This document shows, piece by piece, positions 56,011-64,000 of a stretch of 64,000 bases of DNA. Source of the DNA: Sthenelais limicola (Eukaryota; Annelida; Polychaeta; Phyllodocida; Sigalionidae); the NCBI GenBank assembly GCA_942159475.1, contig OW804095.1, forward strand, positions 147,984,808 through 148,048,807. The letters are read 5' to 3'. The notes under the pieces were generated by a model, which was not told the origin of the DNA, did no database searches, and saw only the letters and a list, made by a program, of their open reading frames with translations. Both the position numbers and the translations under genes were made by a program. Within the stretch, counting starts at the first letter, position 1. The number at the start of each line of letters is the position of its first letter.

Positions 56011-56375
56011 CTGCCCCCTGATCCCCCTGCTGTTTCTCCTGCTCCTTCTCCTCTTGCCCGTGCTCCTACTTCTGCACCTCCTTCTCCTGCTCTTCCTGCT
56101 CCTGCTCCTGCTGCTCCTGTTCCTGCCCTGCTGCTCCTGCTGCTCCTGCTCCTGCCCCTCCTGCCCCTCCTGCCCCTCCTGCCCCTGCTCCTCCTGCCCC
56201 TCCTGCCCCTCCTGCCCCTCCTCCTCCTGCCCCTCCTGCCCCTCCTCCTCCTGCCCCTCCTGCCCCTCCTGCCCCTCCTGCCCCTCCTGCTCCTGCTCCT
56301 CCTGCTCCTGCTCCTCCTGCTTTTCCTCCTTCTGCTGCTCCTCCTCCTGCTCCTTCTCCTTCTCCTTCTACTCAT
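56011..56375 (+). repeat. CTCCTGCCC-type microsatellite
   Basis: CTCCTGCCC, CTCCTCCTG and CTCCTGCTG units over about 360 bp. The arginine/glycine-rich minus-strand frame of 132 codons and the serine/cysteine/proline-rich + frame of 138 codons are both translations of this repeat. Confidence 0.93.
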
Positions 56376-56399
56376 GCAACCTTATCCAACTTCAATGTG

Positions 56400-56628
56400 A
56401 CTATTATGAGAAAATGTATAATTCGCCTTCACCAATCCCCTCAAATAAGCCAAATTTTAGACAGATATAAGGTTAAAAATACACTTCATCATAACTAAAC
56501 AATTTTTTAATCAATGTAGTACCAAATATACTCAGATATACTTAATATTACTCATTTTTAAGCCTAATTTAACAGAATTGGCTAAATCTCTAGAGCTGCA
56601 GAGTGTACATTTTCAGACGACTTGCCCC
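56400..56628. mobile_element. Old family G MITE
   Basis: AGAAAATGTATAATTCGCC at the left, TGTACATTTTCAGACGACTT at the right. Confidence 0.65.
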
Positions 56629-57845
56629 ATCTCTCCATCCTGTCTCCCTATAGAGCATTAAGCTATGGCCACCAGACCAGTAAGAACTACACGCACAAGA
56701 TTACAGAACACGTTTTGCTTTACGACCCAGGCCACCAGACGTAACGCTCACATACGTTACGGAGCGATACGCTGCACAGTCATACACAGATGCTGAAGTC
56801 TCACGTTTTATTTTTTTTTCCAGAGTCGGTTTTTTTCCAGAGTCGGTTCTTCAGGTTTTTACAGGACTAGTCAGAATACTAGGAAGACAGAGCTTGGGCT
56901 TGTTGTATGGGAAATCCTAACTTTAAATAAAGTATTGCTTGCCACCTCTAGCTAGCCATCACAAACAGGAATTTTCCTTGCATAGGCAGGAAATTCCTTC
57001 TCTAGGAATACAAATTGTCTGTATAGCAAATTCCTTCCCTAAAGGTTCTGTACTGTACCAGACCTCAGTTAAAGTGAGGAGGGAGGCAAACTACCAAGAA
57101 ACTAGACCATCATAGCACTGGCTTGCCTAACCTATTATTGTTTATTGTATTTGTCCTGTTTATGTTATTATTACTGACATAATAGTTCATCATATTAATG
57201 TAGTCACAGCATCAATCTATCTATCAACAAGTACTGTATAAATTTAATAACGTAACTCCATTTTTTCCAAAGGGGGCCCTCAGGAAGATCTATGGTTTCA
57301 TAGAGGAGACCCACCCCCTTTTTCGGTGTTGAAATTTGTTATATTATTGAAAATGTACACTTCCGGAAATAAAAACCTATACATACATACAAGGTTCCTA
57401 ACAGCTGCTTAGCAAGGAATAGTAGGAAGAAACACAATTATAAGTAAGGATGTGTTATACAGCCGTGGTGGAGCTGAACAAGTATTGTCTGAAATATCAG
57501 CCAAAGATCGGTGTTGCCAGAAGAGATACTTGTTTTTATTGTACTGCGAACAAATCATATATGCATTGTTTTGATTCATTTTGAGGCAAAAAATACAAAA
57601 AAATAATAATAGTGTATGTAATAAGCGATGACCGAATGAAGAAGTCGTTGTAGTATTGATGAAAGGCTGAATAATATATGATGCGTAGATAATTAACTTT
57701 GTACTGTACTTTAAATATTTAAATGTATAATGCTTTTGTATTGATTAGTTAAATATCATTTTCACTTGGGGATGAGACGTATCACTGTTGTGAATATCTG
57801 CCAATAAAATTGTTTAAAAAAAAAATCAGTATGAATATAATTATG
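56629..57845. other. Unassigned with two retroposon tails
   Basis: 57270-57395: CAGGAAGATCTATGG, CCGGAAATAAAAACCTATAC, ATAC tail. 57720-57830: CTGCCAATAAAATTG then A-tail. 56800-56850 has a T-run and a doubled CCAGAGTCGGTT. Confidence 0.45.
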
Positions 57846-57906
57846 TGATGTGGTACAGAGCAATGAGTCACAAGTCGCAAAAAATGGATTTTGAAATATC
57901 ATCTTG
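57846..57906 (+). mobile_element. Family V left end, truncated
   Basis: GTGATGTGGTACAGAGCAAT and GAGTCACAAGTCGCAAAAA, ending at GAAATATCATC. Confidence 0.65.
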
Positions 57907-58210
57907 TGAGATGAGTGCATTGCATCGCATTGCATGAACCTAGTATAGCCTATCGGCTATACTACTGACTTTACTGAACCAATCATGTAATTGTACTGAC
58001 TTGTCTATCTTTAGTATTTATATTATGTATTTGCTTGCTTTCAGGTGAGCACACTTTTAACTATCAGCTTGACACAAGGTTATGGTACGGGTAAGGGTCA
58101 AATTTGCATTCTCAGAGACCAGGACAAAAATATCTTACGCAATTTACTCGTTTAAACCGTTTCAATTATTGTAGATTGGATCTCATTTTTTCTTAAATTT
58201 GAGCTAGTTG

Positions 58211-58256
58211 TAATGCTTGGTGAAGGCAAATGGTACATTTTCTGACGACCCGACCC
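58211..58256. mobile_element. Family G right end, truncated
   Basis: GGTGAAGGCAAATGGTACAT, TTTCTGACGACCCGACCC. The ATAT that follows is the target used by the next element. Confidence 0.7.
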
Positions 58257-58260
58257 ATAT

Positions 58261-58495
58261 GGGTCAGATTTTCAGAAAATGTACAATTGGCAGCTGTACA
58301 CATTTAAGAAATACTGCTAAATTATACTGAATAATGATAAATATCGGGTATATCTGAGTATATTTCGCATCACATTGATTTAAAGTATAAGTTTTATTAT
58401 GTTAAACTGCTTTTTGAAGCTCATTTCTGTCTTAAATATGGGTTATTTGAGAAGATTGGTGAAGGCGAATTGTACATTTTCTGAAAATCTGACCC
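58261..58495. mobile_element. Family G MITE, ATAT target duplication
   Basis: 235 bp, intact ends, ATAT at 58257-58260 and 58496-58499, inserted immediately beside an older copy. Confidence 0.92.
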
Positions 58496-58667
58496 ATATA
58501 GGCAGGATCCTGTCCCCCTGCCTGCACCTACTGTAACACCACCGGCAGCCACTACATGGGTTGTTCATTAATTATACACCCTGGGTTTCGGGGGATGTTG
58601 GGGGAGGTGGGGGTTGAGGGCCTGATTGATGACTCTCCCCTTCTAGCAGGACCTTGAATTGGTTCTG

Positions 58668-58800
58668 GATGCACGATATTCTTACATCAGTTCCGCGGGC
58701 GCTAACTAGAGCATGGGTATACTACAACCGGCACTTTACAATATCGCACCATTGAATTTGGGTTCATTCATTCAAGAAACCCAGTTTTTCAAATGATTAA
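58668..58800 (+). repeat. Paralogous block 1
   Basis: GGATGCACGATATTCTTACA, GCGCTAACTAGAG and GGGTTCATTCATTCAAGAAA recur in the same order at 60078-60225. GC-rich DNA with a G-run lies just upstream (58585-58620). Confidence 0.6.
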
Positions 58801-59577
58801 TGGTTCTTATTTGTTTATTGGAGAAAGGTTGTGAATTGTAACATTATACTTAGAACGGTACTTTACTACCAAAATGTTGAAACATGTTGGACTCATCATT
58901 TTTCTATTGCGTTTTGCTTAAACATGGCCTGCCTTGAATTGGACACAGTCCCGGGTGTATGGTTTTATATTTTTATTATATTTTATCCTGCTTATATGAT
59001 AACCCTTCTGGTTAATGATTTATTATTTTTACTATTTGTTTTGTATAACTCTGCTTGTAAGATCTTAAGCAGTTTATGAAATAATTCTATGAGGTTTTCA
59101 AAAAGTTTTCCTAACATTTTCTATTTGATTAAATCAGCTTTTCTGTGAATAGTGTACCTGTTGCATAATGTCTTGCTGAATAAAAATCTTAAAACAAAAC
59201 ATAATATGTTTTGTTTTTAAAAAATTTCCAATCGTTAGCCAGGTACCTATCGGTGGGTCTTCCTCTAAGACCTGGAATAAACTTAACAAGACAATGTAAC
59301 AAGGATCAGGATATACATTCTCTCAATTATAGTTAACACTCAGGTTTTATTACACTCTAATTCAGTTTCCAAGTATACTTTAAAGTTTTACTTGATAACA
59401 AACTAAAGATATTCTACTTTTTTCATAATTATATTATTATTTTCCACAACATTTATAGTCAGGTCACACGGAAACCAAACTAAACACGTCAGCGAATATT
59501 GTCTCAAGTTCCTGAAAATAAATGTTTACAATGCATATCTGTATTTTGAGAGAGTCATTTCTTGTCTATTACCACAT
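58801..59577. other. AT-rich, with retroposon tails
   Basis: TTGCTGAATAAAAATCTTAA near 59172 (+) and, facing it, GGTCTTCCTCTAAGACC at 59256 (-). The 82-codon frame at 58831 shows hydrophobic C-terminal stretches but no recognised family. Confidence 0.45.
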
Positions 59578-59973
59578 GTGATCCGTTTCAGGAAAATGAG
59601 TCATAAGTCGCATAATATGGATTTTGAGATATCACCATATTTGAAAAGAGGAGATCAAGCTGATTCCAATGATAGTAAACACTAGGGTACCTAACATGTA
59701 TTTATATATTTTAAGTTTGATATTTTTATTTTTGAAAAAAATGTTTCTGACTGGGTAAACCAGTAAAGTAACTAAATATACTCCATAAGAATCCCTTCAA
59801 AACGCAATGATATATCTAATACAATGTCCCGAAATTTAGTACATGGATTCATATGACTATAACTGCTAAACCCTCTGAAAATTAGAACATTTCAATAAAG
59901 AAATCTTGTGAAGAAAACACTTTGAAAAATATCCATTTTGCGACTTATGACTCATTTTCCTGAAACACATCAC
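59578..59973. mobile_element. Family V MITE, 396 bp
   Basis: GTGATCCGTTTCAGGAAAAT at the left, CCTGAAACACATCAC at the right. Both AP-1 motifs intact. Confidence 0.88.
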
Positions 59974-60077
59974 ATATGTGATTAATGATACAAACTGGTT
60001 GCCATTTGGGCATGTTTTTAGTCGGATTTAAATTGTTTAACTTTAATGAGAGTGTTTTCCCACATTATTTTGTTATA

Positions 60078-60225
60078 GTGGATGCACGACATCCTTACAT
60101 CAGGACCACATGCGCTAACTACAATCGTGTGGAACTGAAACGTCAGCTTTAGAATGTAGCAAATTTAATTTAAAATTTCACCTGGGTTCCATTCATTCCA
60201 TTCATTAAGAAAAACCAGCTTCCTA
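60078..60225 (+). repeat. Paralogous block 2
   Basis: GGATGCACGACATCCTTACA, TGCGCTAACTACA and GGGTTCCATTCATTCC match 58668-58800. The spacing is about 1.4 kb. Confidence 0.6.
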
Positions 60226-60800
60226 AAGAAAAAGCCCTCTTAGCAGTTGTATTAAAGTCTCCCTTGATAATTGGGACTCATTGTTATTACAATCATTACT
60301 ACTTCCATTCTGCTCTTAATTCATTATTGCATCGTTAAATACAAGAATACACTTTAGAGAAGGAGATGATGCTAGGACCGTTGAGGGGACAGTATGGAAA
60401 TATTTTGTATTTTGTAATTGTGTGAAACCCATATCTTATATCTATAATACATGGCTGGAGAATAATTCTTTTCATTTGTTCTATAAGTCAAACGAATTCA
60501 TGTATTCATGAATCTTGACTTAAGTTCATGGATTCATAAAGAAACCCTGACCACTGAAATGCTGGAAACCTGCGATTGTATTTCTAATATCTATATAAAG
60601 CTGTGAAAGGTAGTTTCCTTCTTAATTTTTAATTTTCCTTATCATGTAAAGAAGGAATTCTTCTTAAAAAGAAGGAAAAGTAGCTTAGCAAGGAGCCGTT
60701 TAAGTAAGACACATGTATGCCCTGTTGTACAAGCATAATTGTGTGTGTGAATTTCTACACTTTCTACCCTTTCTTCGGTGGATAGGAATACAAAATATAT
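60226..60800. other. Unassigned
   Basis: AAGAAGGAA-type palindromes near 60650. No family or gene recognised. Confidence 0.4.
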
Positions 60801-61208
60801 GATGTGTTTCAGGAAAATGAGTCATATGTCGCAAAAAAAAATATTTTTCAAAGTATTCATTTTACAAGATTACTTTATTGGAATGTTCTGATTTTTGGAG
60901 AGTATATCACTTGTGGTTGTATCAATCGATCTATCAAATTTCAGGACATTGTATATTATATATCTTTTCGTTTTAAAGGTCCACATATGAAGTATATTCA
61001 GTTACTTTACTGGTTATTGCCTCCCAGAAATATTACAAACTTTTTTTTTCAAAAATAGAAATATCAAACATAAAATCTAGAAATACTTATTAGATTATTA
61101 GACTGTTTACTATCATTGGAATAGACTTGGTGTCATCTTTTCAAATATAATGATATCTAAAAAATCCATTTTTTGCGACTTATGACTCATTTTCCTAAAA
61201 CGGATCAC
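60801..61208. mobile_element. Family V MITE, 408 bp
   Basis: GATGTGTTTCAGGAAAATGA at the left (first GT lost) and CCTAAAACGGATCAC at the right. ATAT on both sides. Confidence 0.87.
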
Positions 61209-61430
61209 ATATTATTATATGTGTATCTAGGCTATTCCTACCAGCTGGGAATTTCAAGTAGGTCTAGAAATACCCACACAACATCTCCTTATGCAAGCAC
61301 CCCTGTTGCAAAACAAAACAAGAAAGGGACATTTGAAATAAGGATTTGTTATGCAACAGGCCCTGTGCGCCGTCCTTGTGTATACCTTGGCAGTATTGGA
61401 GGGCCTGGATGAAGCCTGGATGAAGCACAT

Positions 61431-61661
61431 TAGTCAGATTTTCAGAAAATGTACAATTCGCCTTCACCGATCCTCTCAAATAAACCAAATTTAAGACAAA
61501 AATGAGCTTCAAAATGCCGCTTAAAATAACAGAACTGATACTTTAAATCAATGCGATACCAAATATACTCAGATATACCAGGTATTCATTATTTTTCAGC
61601 CTTATTTAGCAGTCCTTAATGTGTAGAGCTGCCAATTGTACATTTTCTGAAAATCTGACCC
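61431..61661. mobile_element. Family G MITE, ACAT target duplication
   Basis: The left end has decayed to TAGTCAG. The right end CTGACCC is intact. ACAT at 61427-61430 and 61662-61665. Confidence 0.88.
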
Positions 61662-62309
61662 ACATACTGGCTGGAGCTACCACTCGCTGCCTTTAGCCGC
61701 CATCACACCTTTTAACCCTGCACAATAGCCTCCACCTTTAACCTTTCCCTTAGTGTACGTTCACAGGCGGCAATTGGACCAGCGTAGAAGCCCATCTCTC
61801 TCTCTCTCTGCCTCTCTCTCTCTGCCTCTCGCTCTAGCACTGGTTTTAACCGCACCTTACCATATGAGACTTCAGAACATTGGTATTATGTATTATGTAT
61901 TTATGTTTTTAATTCAACTCCCAAAAACAATGCTTGCACATTGTCAGCGAGTTGGACTTGTTTTTATTCGTAACGTGAGTATCTGTAAAACCTTGTATCT
62001 AAAGATAACTGAGATAGATTGACGTATTATAGATTGTTGATGTTTAGATTTATACAACTTATGTGATATCCGATAATAATAACATCTAGAACTATGTAAA
62101 ACTTTTTGTATCATTTAAATCAGGCTGTCCTGAGAATATTCGTACTATATGTGTGAAAATGTTCAAACGTCCTGAATAATATTTTTTAAATAAAAAAATT
62201 TTAAATCAAAATTGGTGGATGGGGGTTGAAATATGGCAACTGGTGTTATTACGACCAAATCGTAACCAATTTTATAATTGATAGGATATGACTGAGGTTA
62301 ACAATAATA
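61662..62309. other. Unassigned with CT run and retroposon tail
   Basis: A CTCTCTGC tract lies at 61794-61833. Near 62180 TTTTTTAAATAAAAAAATTTT looks like a + strand tail. Confidence 0.4.
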
Positions 62310-62640
62310 CCATAGGCCTATCTGTCTCTCTGTCTCTCTCTCTCTCTCTCTGTCTCTCTCTCACTCCTTCTCTCCCTTTTCTCCCTCTCTGTCTCTCTCT
62401 GTCTCTCTCTCTCTCTCTAACTCCTTCTCTCCCTTTTCTCCCTCTCTGTCTCTCTCTGTCTCTCTCTCTCTCTCTAACTCCTTCTCTCCCTTTTCTCCCT
62501 CTCTCCCTCCTTATCTCATTATCACTCTCTCCTCCTATTCTGTCTCTCTCTCACTGCTTCTCTCCCTTTTCTCCCTCTCTCTCTCCTTATCTCACTGTCA
62601 CCCTCTCCTCCTATTCTGTCTCTCTCCCTCTGGTCTTAAC
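62310..62640. repeat. CT minisatellite, ~57-bp units
   Basis: ACTCCTTCTCTCCCTTTTCT recurs at 62363, 62419 and 62476 within CTCTCTGTCTCTCTCT DNA. The leucine/serine frame here is spurious. Confidence 0.88.
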
Positions 62641-62655
62641 CTCACTTTACCATAT

Positions 62656-62890
62656 GGGTCAGATTTCCAGAAAATGTACAATTCACCTTCACTAATTCCC
62701 TCAAATAGCCCGAATTTCAGACTTAAATAAAGTTCAAAATACAGTTCAACCTAACCAAACAGATTGCTAGAATCAATGCAATGCCGAATATACTCGAATT
62801 TACCTAGTATTGACCAAATTACAGCCTAATTGAGCGGAATTTACTAAATGTGTAGAGCTGCCAATGGTACATTTTCTGAAAATCTGACCC
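62656..62890. mobile_element. Family G MITE, ATAT target duplication
   Basis: 235 bp, intact ends, ATAT at 62652-62655 and 62891-62894. Confidence 0.92.
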
Positions 62891-62894
62891 ATAT

Positions 62895-63136
62895 GTGATG
62901 TGTTACAGAAGAATGAGTCATAAGTCGCAAAATTGATATTTTTCAACGTGTTTTTATCACAAGATCTCTTTGTGGGAATGTTCTCATATCTGGGGTATCT
63001 AGCGCATATGTACCAAATATCAAGACAGTATATGAAATACATCCTTGCATTTCTAAGGTCATCTTTTTTTCTTTTTTTTTAAATACCTCAAAATCCATTT
63101 TTTAAACTTATAACCAATGTTTCTGTACAGATCCAC
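62895..63136. mobile_element. Eroded family V element abutting family G
   Basis: GTGATGTGTTACAGAAGAAT directly follows the family G flank ATAT. The right end is recognisable only as TTTCTGTACAGATCCACA. Confidence 0.65.
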
Positions 63137-63599
63137 ATAAATATTCATAAAAAAATAAATATTAATATACCTATTGTGGGTATTTCTAGTAATATCATAT
63201 AAATATTCATAAAAAAGGTTGTCGATGGATTCCTGCATTTTACTATGGAATGCTCTGGCACTGAGTGGATGGATGTAGGTTAATTGAAGAAAGAAGTAAG
63301 ACATTTCTAGTTCTGGCTATGTTACAAGTGATTTGCTGTACTCTACTACATACTCGGTATGGAGACCCTCAAGGCTTTCTTGAAGAAATCATTACCCGGC
63401 CGGCGGGCCTGCCTCCCAGAGTATTGCCAGAATTGACCCAGTTAAATATAGGTCAGTTTATAGCAGGTTTCCATAACAACCTCAATTAAGTGCTTAGGTC
63501 AGCAGTTGTGAGCATGATTACTTCGCATAGATCTGGGTGAACTGTAGGCACGGCGAGGCTAAGTGGCCAGGAGGAGAGGCAGTCAGTTCACTTACTTCT
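63137..63599. other. Unassigned unique sequence
   Basis: ATAAATATTCATAAAAAA is repeated at 63137 and 63200. GC-richer DNA lies at 63390-63420. No gene recognised. Confidence 0.4.
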
Positions 63600-63692
63600 G
63601 GGAGTGGGGGGGGGAGTGGGGGTGGTGGAGAGAGGGAGGTGGTGGTGGGTTGGGGAAATGGGGAGGTAGGAGGGGGGAGGGGGGAGGAGGTG
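63600..63692. repeat. G-rich tract with quadruplex potential
   Basis: Many runs of three to nine G separated by short A/T spacers (for example GGTGGTGGTGGGTTGGGG). Confidence 0.8.
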
Positions 63693-63840
63693 GTTGGAGG
63701 TATATATATATAAAGATTTTTATTCCGTAATATTTGTTCATACATATAACAATTCAAGTTGTCGTACATATTTCATACAATAATATAGGAAATGGGCATT
63801 AATAATCCTCTACAAGAGGTCTTCCAGACCGCCCAAAATA
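63693..63840 (-). mobile_element. Retroposon 3' end with TATA tail
   Basis: On the minus strand GGTCTGGAAGACCTCTTGTA leads to TACGGAATAAAAATCTTTAT and TA repeats. The last 160 bases of the window hold TTTGGTATGAAGTCTTGA in repeated form. Confidence 0.7.
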
Positions 63841-64000
63841 AATAAATAAATTGTAAAGTCAATGCATAGTAAGTATTTGTCCGTATTTCAATCATTAGAG
63901 TTCGTCTTTTTAGTTGTTTCGATGTTGATTTTTTGGTATGAAGTCTTGATTTTTTCTTTGGTATGAAGTCTTGACTTGGTATTTGATGTCTTGACCCTGA

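Noticed and set aside
55977..56470. Arginine/glycine-rich and cysteine/serine/proline-rich frames
   Set aside because: Both are opposite-strand readings of a CTCCTGCCC microsatellite.

Overview
The window reads as non-coding nuclear DNA from a metazoan, probably a marine invertebrate. It is AT-rich, with eukaryotic-type tRNA-Gln(UUG) sequences, dense short inverted-repeat transposons (MITEs), 5'-truncated retroposon tails and many minisatellites. I found no convincing protein-coding gene. The long open frames at about 8.7-9.4, 12.1-14.8, 20.0-20.6, 55.9-56.5 and 62.3-62.7 kb are stop-free readings of simple or tandem repeats. The taxon cannot be fixed from this sequence.

Layout. 1-8.85 kb and 19.55-29.13 kb are two copies (A and B) of one segment, both in + orientation, about 20 kb apart. 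They differ at roughly 1.5-2.5% of sites plus insertions and deletions, and each carries insertions the other lacks, which gives natural empty sites. Between them lie a 2.8 kb minisatellite (12.2-15.0 kb) and a unique stretch (17.5-19.1 kb). From 29 to 64 kb the DNA is a patchwork of transposon copies and satellites: 56/40 bp units at 31.7-32.6 kb, 46 bp units at 40.2-41.2 kb, about 49 bp units at 44.6-46.5 kb, about 95 bp units with poly-C at 53.8-55.6 kb, and pyrimidine tracts at 8.8, 29.1, 56.0 and 62.3 kb.

Transposon families, with names used below. Family G: 235 bp, ends GGGTCAG/CTGACCC, 4-bp target duplications. Family V: about 390-410 bp, ends GTGATGTG/CACATCAC, with an AP-1 motif (ATGAGTCAT) in each end. 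Family T: ends AATAGGGG/CCCCTATT, with a YY1-like GCCGCCATTTT near one end. Family C: about 327 bp, ends TACATAGTATTCAC, with a perfect CRE (TGACGTCA) in each end. Family S: ends resembling CTGCATTCTCAGTTAA. There are also single elements: a hAT-like MITE, a TTTTCGCG-rich foldback, an A-tract foldback and a GCGCTC-rich foldback. Many retroposon 3' ends share a GGAAGAYCT motif followed by AATAAA and a short tandem tail.

Most interesting points: a 345 bp block identical between the two diverged copies (possible conserved non-coding element); a 46-bp satellite that appears to have grown from the end of family T and now holds about 20 YY1-like sites; families that carry AP-1 or CRE palindromes inside their terminal repeats; a putative solo LTR with TATA box, AATAAA and a close CTCF-type motif; and clean filled/empty-site pairs. 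I did not find a recognisable multi-gene system.
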